64,000 nucleotides of DNA. It comes from Termitomyces sp. T153 (Eukaryota; Basidiomycota; Agaricomycetes; Agaricales; Lyophyllaceae). The notes under the pieces are model-generated. The model was given only the letters and a program-made list of their open reading frames with translations, was not told the DNA's origin and searched no databases. The stretch is taken from NCBI GenBank assembly GCA_018296165.2, contig JACKQL020000143.1:1-64000 (forward strand). Reading direction: 5' to 3'. Position 1 is the stretch's first letter. Every line of letters starts with the position of its first letter. Position numbers and translations under genes: made by a program. Shown in pieces: positions 34,785 through 48,620 of the stretch.

Positions 34785-36505
34785 AGTGTATGTGATTAAT
34801 GAAGCCATATGTCATTTATGATGTCTATAGTTTTCACTATGTATCACAGGATCCTTGTTTTAACTAGCTCCATCAATTGAAATCTGATGAAGAGTTGAGA
34901 CAGCTGATTAGTCTGGATGCTCTGAGCCTGTGTAAAGGTAAACTCCAGAGGCTATGGCTTAGTGATACAGTTGGCAGAGGGAGATCTAAGTACATTCAAT
35001 ACTGTACAGTGTCTACAAGCATAATTACACACCTGGCAGAGAGAAACTCAAAGAGAACAAGTCTGGGGATTTCCTATGTGAAGTGTGGAAAAGAGCTGTA
35101 CAGAACAACAAAAAGAAAGAGTTACAAGTCACACCTAAGGCAAGTCACTTTGTTCTTCTTAATGGGACTTAAGAGGAGCTATTGGATAGGACAAGAAGGG
35201 GCCTAAATGATGGGAGGTTGTGAGGTTTTGCTTCTTTTCACTGGACTAGGACCTTTAGAGATTCTAGATTATATCCCAAGATTCCTGATTACCACCTAAC
35301 CTCCACCTTCAGACTGTCATAATTTGACCTTTATACCCTCACAGTTATGTATCAATCTGTTATGTTCTCAGCATCTTCAACTTGCTAGCTGCTCTGACTA
35401 TAATGATGCCCCCATCTAAGTATTCAACCCTGCTAATAATGCTCACTTCAGCTAAGTACAAAAAACCTAACCAAAAATACAAAGGCATAAGAAACTCCTT
35501 TGTTCTGGAGTAAGTGGTCTTTGGTTATGAAGAAAGAAGGTTAGGTAGTATACTAGTTGGAGTTGAGTTCTAGGGGCTGTATTGTAAATGAAAAGATAAG
35601 ATGGCTTCCTTAGTATAAAGTTCACTTTGTGGTTTCAGTTTTATTAACAAATTTTGGTAACTAGTTTTCACATTTGTAAAACACCTAATTATTAACAGAC
35701 TTTGAAGGCTTTGGCTTTCTTTCAAGTTCTTACAAGCAGAAAATGCAAACCATAACAGTCACACTAATTGACAATACTTCCCAACACCTGACAGCTTTCT
35801 GTTCAATGTAATCAAAAAGCAATCCAAGTTCTCTGAGATCACTACTGTTGGAACTGTTAACAAATTCAGTTCACATTGCAAATACCTTGTATTTTGAAAA
35901 CAAGATGAAAGGAGTGAAAAGTTGTTGTTCTCCTCCCTCTATCTTATAGTACAATATATATCCAGGTTTTGAAATAATACTATAGTGGATGCCAATAGGA
36001 TGTTTAGTAAAGTAGTCATAGTCAGCTCTACTTACTAATTGTTATGATTAGCACAACTTGTAGTCATCTGGCAGCCATAATGTCAGCATTTTCACAAGAC
36101 AAACCCTACTTTCTAGTTGTGTAAGGGTGATCTCTGGAGGCTCTGGTTCAATCACATAGTTAGTAGATAGATTGTCCAAGTGTATTCAGAGTATATAGAT
36201 GGTTCTGGGGTACTAACCATTCACTGGGTCCAAAGAAGACAAATCTAAGGATTCCCTTGCCAGGTTTCAGAAGTTTACTCTAGAGCTTTCAGGAAAAATG
36301 CAAAGAAACATCCCAAGCCCAAGTCCTGACCTAAATATGGAAATCCACTGTAATTAGCCTTGAATACAGGCTCACAGGCACATAACAGGGCTATAGTGGT
36401 ACTAACAGATATTCCTGGTCAAGAAGTACCTGTGGTACAAGTATGGTGGGGTTTGGTGGAAAGAGAGACCAACAATAAAGAAAATGGTTGAGAGAGCTAG
36501 TCCTC
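34785..36505. other. AT-rich gap before the retrotransposon block
   Basis: 1.7 kb, AT-rich, without a supported gene. The 109-codon open frame at 34877-35206 has no recognised domain. CpG is nearly absent, as in the neighbouring elements, so this may be old decayed transposon sequence. I see no LTR or splice-site array here. Confidence 0.35.
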
Positions 36506-37621
36506 TGACTGTCATGACCCACTCCATGGACCCCTGATCTTGTTCCCAACCTGCTCGCTTCCCTGGAGCTCCCCCTGACACCCTGTCAAACTCCCCCAAT
36601 CTTTGTCCACCCTCTGCACCCACCCCAGGTAACTCTGACACTTCTCTAGCAAACTCCAATGGCCTCCTGGCTAACTCCAATGCCTTCCCTGCAGCCATCA
36701 ACACTTCTCCTGACTCTTCTGAGCCCCTGGGACCCTCCACCACTGTTCCTGACCCTGGTGTGCATCACCAACTCATCTCCCTAGTTGCCCAACCAACCCC
36801 AGAGCATTACAACAACCCTGGAACAGCCTGCATTCTCAATTGATCCCATCAGAATATCATTGCAGCCCATCCCCTGATCACAACCAACACCTGTCAACTC
36901 TGCACAGCTCTGTTGAGCCCTGCCACCACACCTGCCACCCCCTGGAGCTCTCCAGTAGTCAGTATATAAGTTGTAGAGTAGCACATTGTACTTTAGTCTT
37001 GATATTGCCTTACCTGATGTGTTTCTGATTGTTTCTCCTCTTGTGCTTTGTGTTCTGTGTTATGTGTCCTCTTATCTCAGTCTCCCAGTTTTGTCTTGTC
37101 TCTATTTCTGTTATTGTCTTGTTATCATTTTGTATCTCTGCTTGAATATATTTTCATTCCTGTCTCAATCTCATCTTGACTCTGTCTTGTCTCATTTGAC
37201 TCCATTTCCATTATTGTGTTCAGGTCCTTTCAATCCTAACACCTTTACAAACTCTGTGCTTATGATTATGAACTCAAACATTCTTTAAACCAACTCTAGA
37301 CCTCACTCTTCACTTGGTCCCAAAACCCATCAACATCCATTGATCCCCCATCAAGCTCCAGCTCTGCTCCCATCACTCACATAGCCTCTGCTTACTCCAC
37401 ACCTTCAATACTTGTTTTTGGACTTGTACCTGCCACTTCATCAAGCCTGACCCTTCCTCTGCAACTCATCTTAGACTCCTCTGGACCATCCTTTCACAAG
37501 TCCCCAATGTCTAGACCTTCTCCAAATGCCAAGTTACCAGTGTAGAATCTCACATTCACCTAGTAAGGATTTGCCCAGTGTAGCTGAGCCCCCATGGTCA
37601 GCAGAACCTGACATAATATCA
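36506..37621 (+). repeat. LTR of element 0
   Basis: It begins TGACTGTCATGACC and ends GACATAATATCA, inverted termini matching those of the better-defined LTR at 50761-51819. It contains the shared core promoter block CAGTATATAAG (TATA at 36963-36969), followed by the TAGTCTTGATATTGC initiator region. CpG-poor. It is similar along its length to the other three LTRs but with many transitions. Confidence 0.75.
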
Positions 37622-40600
37622 AGACTCTCCCTTACCCTATTTGTGATGTCTGCAATTAACTCTGCACACACTTCTGTTGGGACTCTTGATGTCTATGGTT
37701 GGCCCATGCCTGAGACCCACTATGATTTGTTTTGCCTTGCCCAATTTGCCAAGGCAGATTGAATTGCTGATCTGATGCCAAATGTCCCCTCTGCTTGGGT
37801 CACACCTTTACACAATGGATCTCTCTATGGACACCTTCCCTGCTCAACCCCAATCAAATTATTCCTGCACCACTCTCACCTGCACCTCCTATACTCCCAC
37901 ACCTCCTCCACCAGCTCCTCCTCTGCCAGCTCCTCCTCCTACTAAAGGTTGACTATGACATCTCCAACCCAGTACCCAACCAACCCCAGTGACAAATCAA
38001 TCTATTGCTTGATGACACCTCCAGTGCCCCATACACACCACCTCCCCAACAATAATGCAACTCTGCCAGAGACAATCACTTGCTGCATAAGAGCAAGTCA
38101 CTATCCCCACCAACAAACAACAATGAGACCTCCAACTACACACTCCCTCATCCCCCCACCTCTGGACCCACTGGCCCTACCCTGCAGCTCTGTCAAAAAT
38201 CTGCATGTCACTAATATCTGACCCAACAACCCTCCAATAGTGCCCCCTCCACCCACTTCAAAGGAGCAAACATCTGATGCTTCACCAGTGAACTCTCCAA
38301 CTCCTATGCCACACTCTCACCCAACTCTGAGAATGTCAACTCTCCAAAGCAAGCCCCACTGTCATTGAACTCTGACTCAGCAACCCCTCCCTCTCCAAGA
38401 ATAAATTGAAATTTCAAGACCAGTGCTCCACCCCCAACCCCAGAACCAACCTCTGGAAATCAGCTAGGACCCTTTTGGTTAACCAGCCATCAATCCCACC
38501 CAATGTTTGACTGGACAAAACTCTGCAACAAAGTCCCCAAGCATAGACACAACCCCCTCTACCCCTCCCTCCAGTTCTCTAAGGCTCCAATGCCTCCAAC
38601 CCAACTCCAGCAACTCCAGAGCAAGACAAAAGAACTCCCAAGCCTCAAGGTGGTCAAGAAAGAAAGGAAGATGCACCTCTGCCCCAACCTCCTTGAAATG
38701 CAGCCCAAAGGTGCCTCCAACAAATCCAGAAGTCAATGCAAGAACCACAGCACCCCAACTTACAATGCTGGACAACTCCAGACCCCTCTACCATTACTTT
38801 GACACCCCCTCCAAATTGATCTGGAGCCTCTAGCATCAAAATGCTTGACATCACCTCCCTCTGCACACACTTCACAGGATGGGACCTCCATCCTTCAACT
38901 ACCAAATTATGCCACTTCTAGCAAAAGAACACCCCAGTGCAGAAGCCACTCTGCCAGAACAGACTATAGGAAAAAGAGAATTCTATATGAAGTAGTTCCC
39001 CTGGAGTATCACAAATCTATGGACATGTTCTCCAAAGGAAGCAAAGAACTCCACCATCACTCCCAGAACCATGTTACAAACTCTGCACTCAACCATTTCA
39101 AATCCCAAAGCCTCAACAATAAAGAATACTCTCCCAAGCACTCCTTGGAGGTTCCCTCCTCATCCAATGACTCTGAAAACCCTGCAGAAAGATCCAAGGC
39201 ACTTCAATCTACAACTTCAGGCAACTCTGGACACTCCTCCCCACAACTCTGGACCCTGGCAACACAGCTCTGGAACCCCCATTTTAACTCCAACATCTAT
39301 CTAAGAAGCCTCTGACATCAGCCTATCCACAATGCATGCACTCTGCAAGCTCAAAAACCTGATTACTAATCTTGAACCTCTCCACCCTTGCTAGAAAAAA
39401 ATCTACAAACAAGGACCACACCACTGGGGTAACAGAGGGACAAATCCCATCTAAAGTAGTTCTTCTGGAGTGTCATAAGTCTGCTGATGTATCCTCCAAG
39501 AAAAGAGTCATATCTGCCACCACACACCTCTGAATCAACATTGAAGAAATGCTACCACCATTTCCACTCACTAACAAGTAAGGATGTTGCACACCTGACC
39601 TCCACCACCAGAGTCACAACTCCCACCATCATCCTCCCCACCTCTCCAACAAAATTGATCACCCAGTGAAAGAACAAATTCTGGACACTCAAAGTAGTTT
39701 CCTCCAAGCTTGGCAATGTGCCATGCAACCCAACCACATCCACTAGAGATTGACTCAGATGCCAAGAAAAATGAATGGCTCCTCCATCTCCACCCTGATG
39801 ATCAAGGGATCAACAATGCCCACTGAAAGAAGCGGTACCCCTTTTCCCTGATCAGAGTTCTTGTTGATTGCCCTGCAGTGCCAAGACCTACCTCCACTCC
39901 ATCAAAAATGACCTCTGGACTGCTCCAGAGCATGAATGGAAGATTGCTCCCATCCCCACCATGACCCCCTAAGAGTCTCAAGTGATGTCCTTGTGCAACC
40001 AACTTCCCCACCACCCTTCAGCATTTGTGAATGACCACCCCCCAATACAAACAATGTTTTCACATGTTGGGGCAATGGTCTGACCCACCCAATTCCTTGG
40101 AAAGCAACTAGAATGCACCCACCACATCCAAGCATGACTCTGGGGACCACCACCACTCATCCAACAATTCCACCACTTGCTCACTTGCAATTAAAGAATC
40201 TCTCCAAGGGATGATTCTAGCTCTGCAGGTCCATGGTCAATTTAAGGAGCCTAAACACCCCTACTAGACAACTAGTAGGAAGCATGGGGACTGAGCAGCA
40301 TAACCCCCACCACTCCATGCCCTACTCCAGACCCCCTCCCTTGCCCAGCACAACCTCTGCCACAACCCTGCCAATGAGCCAACTCCCCAAACCACCAGTT
40401 ACACCACCTCTGGGCCTCTAGTGCTTGCACTGGGAAGAACAGACTAACAAAACACACTCCTGGACCCCTTTGCCCTGCTTAGCACCATCTCTGAAGACAA
40501 TTCCATTGATGAGCCATCCACTAACCAGCCCCCATGCTAACCCTGGACTCTTGGCTCCTACTCTGGAAGAAGAAATAACCCACCAAGCTCACTCCTGGGC

Positions 40601-40783
40601 CAATCCCACCCACACTCCACTACCCCCAGAAGAGCTCTACTAACAAGTCAGTGCCCCACCAACTCTCACAATGCATCCAGCCTGCTGGCTCCACTCTGAG
40701 AAGGGATGAAATTGCTGCTGGACCTCCAATACAATGCTGGACCCCCCAATACAACCTTTGACACAATTCTGCCAGTCAGCCAG
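36506..40783 (+). mobile_element. Element 0: scrambled Ty3/gypsy derivative
   Basis: After the LTR at 36506-37621 comes a Gag-like N-terminal stretch around 37640-37760 (PMPETHYDLF, then AQFAKAD before a stop). A short body follows in which pieces of pol are recognisable but not joined. About 38960-39060 matches the segment before RT (ILYEVVPLEYHKSMDMFSKGSKEL), and 39850-39960 resembles RT. No domain is complete and no long ORF survives. It is shorter than elements 1 and 2 and resembles element 3 at its left side, so it is probably a non-autonomous derivative of the same family. CpG-poor. Confidence 0.65.
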
Positions 40784-41845
40784 CAGTGTCACAACCCACT
40801 CCCCAGACCTCTGCCATCACTCCCAGCCCCCTCATTCTCCTGGAGTTCTTCCCAATGCACTGCCAAACTTCCCCAACCCTCACCTACCCTCTGCACCCAC
40901 TCCAGGTAACTCTGACACTTCTCTGGCAAACCCTGATAATCCCCTAGCCAACTCTGACACCTTTTCTGCAGTTATTGACACTTCCTCTGAGTCCCTGGAA
41001 CCATCTCCCACTGTTCCTGACCCCATTATATGCCTCCGACTCCCCCTACCCTGGTTCCCCAACCTGCCCTGAAGCATCATGACAACCCTGGAGTGGCCCA
41101 TGCCCTCAGCTGATCCCATCAGAATGTCACCACAGCCTGCCCCTTGATTGTACCCAACACCTGTTGACTCTGTGCAGCTCTGTTAAGCCCCACCACCATA
41201 TTCACTGTTCTCTGAAACTATCCAGTAGTCAGTATATAAGTCATATAGTAACTCCTCATACTCTAGTCTTGATATTACTTGCATTATTGGTTACCTGTGT
41301 CTTGTGTCCCTCTCTGTCTCTGTTTCTATTTTTAGTTGCAAATCTATCTCTTTTCTCTGTCTTGTCTTGCCTTGTCTCTGCCTCATCTTGACTGTCTATA
41401 TTTCCTTTGTTCCTCTAAGTTCTTTCCACCTCTGATGTCAGTATAAACTCCATGCATGTGCTACAAACTCTGAACACCCTATGACAACTCTGGACCTTGC
41501 TTTTTGCTTGGCCCCAAAACCCATCAAGTCTTAATTGATCCCCTGTCAAACTCTGGCTCTGCCCCCATCACTAGCAAAGCCTCCATTTACCCTGCAGGCT
41601 ATTCACGCACCTACAAACTTGTTTCTGATGCCTGCCCCAGCCCAATGTTAATATACTTGGTCTTAGACTTTCCCAGACCACTCTGGACTTGCTTGGACCA
41701 CTCCTCCTAATTTCTCCTTGCAAGTCTCTCCACTCTGCACCAACTCTAGAATGCTAGGTTATAAATGCAGGACATTGCATCTGCCTAGTAAGGATTTGCC
41801 AGTGTAGCTGAGCCCCTGTTATCAGCAGAACCTGACATAATATCA
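40784..41845 (+). repeat. 5' LTR of element 1
   Basis: It starts near CAGTGTCACAACC (the TG terminus has mutated) and ends GACATAATATCA. TATATAAG lies at 41233-41240. It is nearly collinear with the LTR at 50761-51819. The right third (41500-41845) is almost identical to it; the left part has more transitions. Confidence 0.8.
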
Positions 41846-41869
41846 AGACTCCCCCTTACTTCATTCTTG

Positions 41870-44219
41870 ATGTCTGTATATAACCTCGCATACAACCCCA
41901 CTAGCTACCTAACTGACGTCTATAGTCAGCTGGTCCCTGGAAATCCCTATGCCCTGTTCTACCCAGGCCTCCCTATGGACTAGTATGTCACCTGCCACTG
42001 GACTCCTGATCCCAACCAGGCATTCTATGCACCTTTCATCAGCCAGGGAATCCCTCCAGGCTGGCACTGCCCCCCAGCATTCCCCGCTAATGGCAACAAT
42101 TCCTGCATGTACCCAGGAGGATACTCTGCAGTGCCCCCCAACCCCACCTACCTTCCCCCCACCCATTACTACATTACTTGGTTCCCACTGCAGCTCCAGT
42201 CTCTCTGGAGCACATAGATAATTATTCTCCCCCTCATCTACCATTTTCTGCTCAAGTCCCCCCTTCTCCCAGGCAGCAAAGGGTTAAAGCCTATGCCCAA
42301 CAGTGCAATGAAGTCCTCCATTTCCTCTGCCTCTCTCCTGTGAAGTTTGCAAGATGCACTTGCACTCTCCTTGTCAACCTAGGCTACCCTAACACTTCTG
42401 CAACTCTGGAAGTTTGGGCAAATTGACTTCTTGACTTCCACAAATGCTACCTGCAAGGGAATCTCTCAGAAACTATGCAAGGCACTCTGAATATCAATGC
42501 TAGTTTGCAGAACAAGCTCCATGCACTGGTCAAAGAAATCTACACCAGTCCAAAGCTCTGCTTATTTGAAGACCCTCTGGACCCCTCCTGTTCCTTCCAC
42601 ATGCAGCACAGGAAACCTGTCAGAATGCAAAGCAAAGCCCTGCCCCCCATTTCCCACCAGCAGGAAGAACTCAACATGGCCTCCAGCATCTTGAGGAACC
42701 TCAACCCTGTGGGGGGATCGTTTGACCAACCTGCTGCCCACACTTTGGCCCTCTCCACCTGCCCCCAGGCCAACTCTGTTCCTAGTGCCTTCTGAACATG
42801 GAATCAGCCCACTGCCCCTGAACCCCATTCACAATGGCTGCCCCTGCACATGGACAATAACAACCAGATTCTTTCCTATATTGACAAGCCTGGCAACCCC
42901 ACCAACAAGCTCACTCCACACAATGACCCTCCATGGGACCAACCTCCCCACTTCAATCTCTGTGCCCCCCATACCAATGCCTTTCTGCCCCACCACTGAC
43001 ACCCTCAAAACAGCCTATAGGCCCCAGGACACCATAACCACCCTTCCCCACTAACCCCCCTTGTCCTCCACCCATTCTGATGTCCAACCCTCCCACTGAC
43101 ACTAACTACTTTGGACCCCCCACCTCTGGAGAACCCCCCTCCCTCCTCCCCTGGGGCCTGGCTATGGACAATTTCCCTCCCCAGCATGGAAATGGAAACA
43201 ACAACAACAACTACTACTACAATGCTGGACCCCCACCCTAAACTCAAAATACACAGGACAATACTTGCAACACACTGGCTTGGAAAGGAAAAATTGACAT
43301 TCAGAAGCCTGAACCCTTCACTGGCCATGATCCTCAGAAGTGGCACATCTTCCTGATCCAGTGTTTAACTATGTTCCAAGCTAAGCCCATCACCTTCCAG
43401 CTTGAGAGCTCACAAGTAGCCTTTGCTGCATCCTATTTGCAGGGTATCACCTTCAACCACTATACAGCACTACTCCAATTTGATCTGAGCAACTCTATAC
43501 TTTCCAACTGGCTTGCTTTTACCTGGGAATTTTCTAGTAAGTTTGGTGTCTTTGACACTGTAGTGGAGGTGGAGGAGAATCTCTTCAACCTCTGAATGCA
43601 TGACAACAAATGCTTCACAACCTTCATTGTACAATTCAAATAGGAAGCCTACAAAACTGAGTGGAATTACAATGCCTTCCACTTCACTCTTCATCATGCC
43701 CTGCCTCAATGGATCAAGGACACTCTCTGCCTTGCACCCAAGCAAACCACTTATGAAAGATACAAGGCACTTGGTATCCAGGTTGACCAACACTACTGGG
43801 AGGACCAGAGTGAGAACATGGCACCCTGGACCTTGTAGAACACCTCCAACAACACCAACTGGCAGGGCAGAGCAACCAATGGCACTTGACCCTCAATCCC
43901 CACCAACCCCACCAACTCTGCACCCCATTTTCTTCCATGCTAAGGGCCTTCCAGTGCCAATTGACTTCTGGAACAGTGCCCTCTGGCCCAACTCAATGCT
44001 GCCAACCTCCATGAGGCCCCAGAACTCCTGGACACCAACTCTGACAACCATGACAACATTTTGGACTCCACCAATGACCAAGAAGCCCTATGCATGAACA
44101 AGATTCAGGATAGGCCATGAATCAATGTACTAGAGGAAACTCAGAAGAAATGACAGAAGGAGGGTGCATACATCCTATGTGGTGAGCAGGGACACTTTAT
44201 TTGCAGTTGTCCTAAATGA
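41870..44219 (+). pseudogene. gag remnant, element 1
   Basis: ATG at 41870 opens MSVYNLAYNPTSYL..., broken by TAG after GLPMD. After a Pro/Asn-rich middle comes a capsid-like stretch (DIQKPEPFTGHDPQKWHIFL, 43290-43360; SILSNWLAFTWEFSSKFGVFD) and a C-terminal zinc knuckle CGEQGHFICSCPK with the last Cys codon mutated to TGA at 44217. Gag would form the particle and bind RNA. Multiple TAG/TGA codons sit where copy 2 or normal coding suggests TGG, CAG or TGY. Confidence 0.8.
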
Positions 44220-44371
44220 CAGGTGATGGGACATGCTGTCTGGACAATTGATGGAGAAGACTGCAATTACTAGTTTACAGAAAACAAGTTGGCAGTTTAG
44301 GTCTTGAAGATGCACTAGACTGTGGACCAGACCCTGACATCTTCTCCACCCTGGCCACACTTCTTCATGCA

Positions 44372-47300
44372 ATGGTACTTGCCCCAGACAACCTCCCAGC
44401 ACACCTCCCCTCTTACTCCTCCACCACCCTTCTCCTCTGCACTACTCTCCCCTTCTCTGACAACTCTGTCCCCATGCTAGTTGACAGCAGCACTACAGAT
44501 AACTTCATTGATGAATTTCTAGCAGTGCTTGCTCCCCACCTCCTCCAATGCCTCTCCACTCCGATCTCCCTCAAGCTCTTTGATGGTGACCCTGCCCCTG
44601 CCGGAGCAATCACACACCACCTGGAAATGACCATGATCTTTGCCAATGGACAACAACAAGAACTCTGGCTACTTGTCACAAAACTACACCCCTCTGCCCC
44701 TGTCATCTTAGGCTTCTCATGGCTCCACTCCACCAACCCCTGCATTGACTGGCCCAGCCTCACCCTCCACCTTGACCAGGACAATTCCACCAACTCCAGA
44801 CTAGTGCTCTTTGATGTCTCACTCTCCTCTGAGAATCTTGAGACTATGATTGACCATCCCTGAACTCCCCCGCAGCTCTGCTTCAGGTTCACATAGTCAT
44901 TCATCATCAATGTCTGACTTGATGGCTCACCCAAGGTACTCCCCACCCTCATTAACAGTGGTGCCTCTGGTACTTTTGTCAGCAGTCAACTCAACCTCCA
45001 ATACAACAACCTTGACAAACCCCTCAAGCTCCAACTCTTTGATGGGAGCCCTGCCACTACAGGGATCACTCAATACCATGACAACACTCTCACCCTCAAC
45101 AATGACCTGCAGTTCTAGGCCTGGCTCCTTGTCACCCAACTCCCCCCATCAACCCTAATTATGCTCAGACTCCCATGGCTACAAGATGTCAACTCCAACA
45201 TCAACTGGAAGAATCTCACCATGCAATTTCCCAGCTCCAAAGCAAGCCTAGCAGCTGCCATCCCCCTCCACCTCCAGTCTATCTCAGACCCCAGCATCCC
45301 CAAACCCAGCACCAGCACCTCTGGAGCAATCCAAAGCTCCTCAACCTCCAATAGCAACTCAGGAGATGAAAAAAACACAATTCTGCCTCAGTCAAACCCA
45401 ATCAAATCATGATAGTTGCCCCCCAACATACTCTGGAATTGATACAAAGGCCCACAGTACCCCAACCAGCAATGCTTGACTCCTCCAAACAACTCCACCA
45501 CCACTCCAGGCTCGACTGCCACTGCCCCATTGCTCACCCCCATTGATTCTGGAAACCTTGACATTAAGATCATTGGTGCCATCCCCTTTGCATGCATCTT
45601 ACAAGACAGCACCCTGCCTTCAAGTTACAGATCATGCCAGCCCTACTGGAGGAGCACCTCCACACAGAGACTACCATGTCAGAGAGCAAAACAGAGGAAC
45701 AGATCCTATACGAAGTAGTTCCACTAGAGTATTATGAATTTGCTGATGTGTTCTCTAAAGAGAGTGCCAAAGAACTTCCCCTGCATCAATCCTACAACCA
45801 TAAGATCAACCTCAAAGAAGGTGCCTCACACCTATTTGGCAAGATCTACAACATATCCAAGATTGAGCTCCAGGCCCTGAAGAACTACCTCAATGACATG
45901 CTTGGCAAGAGCTTCATATGTCCATCAATCTCCATCACCAGCACTCCAGTCTTGTTTGCCAAAAAGAAGGATGGATCACTGTGACTTTGTGTAGATTATT
46001 GGGGACTCAATAAAGTCACCAAAAAGAACTGGTATTCACTCTCCCTGATCAGAGATCTTGTTGACTGCCTCTGCAGTGCCAAGATCTACACAAAGATAGA
46101 CCTCTGCTCTGGCTACAACAATGTCCGGATTGCCCTAGGACATGAATGGAAGACTGCCTTTCACACCCACTACAGCCTCTTTGAGTACCTTGTAATGCCC
46201 TTTGGAATGACTAACTCCCCTGCCACTTTCCAGTACTTTATAAATGACATCTTCCACAATATGAATGATGTTTTTGTTATTGTGTACCTGGACAACATAC
46301 TGATCTACTCAAATTTGCTGGAGGAGCACCTGGAGCACATCTGCCATGTCTTAAAATGACTCCAAGAGTACCACCTCCACACTAAACCTGAAAAATGATC
46401 CTTCCACACAATGGAGGTTGAATACCTTGGAGTCATTGTTACTCCTGATGGCATGCACATGGACCCTGCTAAGGTTGAAGCTATACCCAATTGGCCCCTG
46501 CCACAGAACATCAAAGAGGTACAGTCATTCCTGGGTTTTGCTAACTTTTATTGCTGATTCATCAACAATTACTCCAGAATCACCAAACCCCTCAACTGAC
46601 TTATGCAGAAGGACAACTCTTGGAACTGGGACAGCAAATGCCAGAGTGTATTTCTCCTCCTCAAAAAAGCCTTCACCTCTGCCCCAGTCCTCTGCCATTT
46701 TGACCCCTTCCTGCTGATTGTGCTCAAATGTGATGCCTTCAACTATGCCATCACAGGAATACTCTTCCAGTTGGACTCCAGAGGCAAGGACCTCTGCCCC
46801 ATCACCTTCTACACCTATTTGATGATCCCCATGGAGCTCAACTACAACATCTATGACAAGGAACTCCTTGCAATTATTGAAGCCTTTTGTCAGTGGCAGG
46901 CTTACCTCAAGAGATCCCTGCACCACATCCAAGTCTACTCTGACCATAACAACCTACAATACTTCATGACCATGAAGCAACTCAGCTGCCACCAAGCTCA
47001 ATGGTCCAAAACCCTCTTGGAGTATGACTTCACTATCCACTACTATCCTGGACAACTCAGCATGAAGCCTAATGCCCTCACTCAGAGGTCCAACATGTAT
47101 TTGAAAAAGTCCTTTGAAGCTGAGCAGAACACATTCAACCATTGAGTGGTAATTCCCCCCAAACATCTACATGCTGTGCTGATTTTAAATGAAGAAGGAA
47201 TCCTCCATCAAATCAGAAACTCACTCCTGGACCCTTTTTTCACCCAGCATGACCCCTGCAACAATTCTGTTGGTGAGTCAAATGCTGAAAACCCCTTCAT

Positions 47301-48620
47301 GCTGTTTCTGGACCACTGCCTCCTGCTCTGGAGTGGACAAATTTATGCTCCAGACCACAAGTCTATTTGCCTTGACATACTCCAGCAACACCATGACTAC
47401 AAGCTCTGGGGACACCCAGGAATTTGTAAGACCCTCCAACTCATCTCCTAGACTTACTTTTGGCCAGGAATGAAGAAGGATGTCATGCAATACATAAGGG
47501 CCTGCAAACCTTGTCTCTAGGCCAAAGTACCCCACCACTGCCCCCACAGGTTATTGAAGCCCCTCCCTGTCAGCTGATGCCCCTGGTCCTCAATATCAAT
47601 GGATCATATTGTTGAACTCCCCAACTCCAAAGGTTTTGATGCAATCCTCATCATTGTCTGGTGCCTCACTAAACAAGCCCTCTTCATCCCCTGCCACACC
47701 ACTGACAATGCTCTGGAGTTTGCCAAACTATTCCTCAAATATGTATTCTCCAAGCATGGACTCCCAGACAACATCATCTCTGACTGTGAACCTCTATTCA
47801 TATCTTGTTTTTGGCAATCACTATGCAAGGCACTCAAAATCAAAACCAATCTTTCCAACACCTATCATCCAGAGACTGATGGACAAACAGAATGAGTAAA
47901 CCAGATGTTGGAACAGTATCTCTGCCTCTATGTTAAGTATTTCAGAATGATTGGCACACAGAACTTCTCCTCACTGAGTTTACCTACAACAATATGACTC
48001 ACTCTGCCACTGGAGTTTCCCCCTTCTATGCCAACAAGGGCTACAACCCCTGGCTTATGCTATCCCTCAAGGATATCCCTTCCCACATCATCTATAAAGT
48101 CACCAAAGACCTCTGATCCCTTTACCAGTTCCTCTAGGACAAGATCGACACCACCAATCAAGCCTACTCCAGGCATGCTGATGCCCAATGCAACCCAACC
48201 CCCAACTGGCCCTCCAGCACCTTGGTCTGGCTTGATTGACAAAATCTCAAGATCCAGAGACCCTCTGTCAAGCTCAATCACAAATGTTTTGGCCTTTTCC
48301 AAGTCCTCCAGAAGGTCTCCATGCATGCATACAAGCTTGACCTACCACTGGGCTTGAAGGGCCTCCACCCTGTATTCCATGTCTGACTGCTCAAAAGACA
48401 TGCTCTGGACCCATTTCCTGGCCAACGCCCCAGCTGACTGCTCCCCATTGAAGTTGAGGATGAGTGTCACTACAAGATCGACCAAATCCTCGACTTCCAC
48501 ATAGTCCATGGCCAACTCCAATACTTGATCTGCTGGAAGGACTATGGATCTGAGGATGATACTTGGGAACCCCAAAAAAACCTCAATGGAGCCCTCAACA
48601 AACTCCAGGACTTCTATTGA
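44372..48620 (+). pseudogene. pol remnant, element 1 (PR-PR-RT-RH-IN-chromo)
   Basis: Retropepsin 1 at about 44470-44815 (MLVDSSTTDNFIDEF, DSG changed to DSS). Retropepsin 2 at about 44940-45245 (LINSGASGTFVSSQLNL, Asp changed to Asn). RT at about 45660-46560 has LYEVVPLEYYEFADVFS, a [16 protein letters not shown] finger, [15 protein letters not shown], and [11 protein letters not shown] where YLDD is expected. RNase H at about 46700-47060 keeps KCDAF. Integrase has a zinc-finger region (47370-47530) and a core with DHIVELPNSKGFDAI, ISDCEPLF and DGQTE (47600-47900). Chromodomain at 48440-48620 reads LQYLICWKDYGSEDDTWEP, ending at TGA. Stops and the lost catalytic Asp mean no active enzyme. 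Expected role when intact: cDNA synthesis and chromatin-targeted integration. Confidence 0.87.

Noticed and set aside
43111..43356. Short plus-strand frames within elements (for example 42722-43054, 49723-50070)
   Set aside because: They are alternative frames of gag, or of the strand opposite the antisense ORF, opened by loss of CpG-containing stops; not separate genes.
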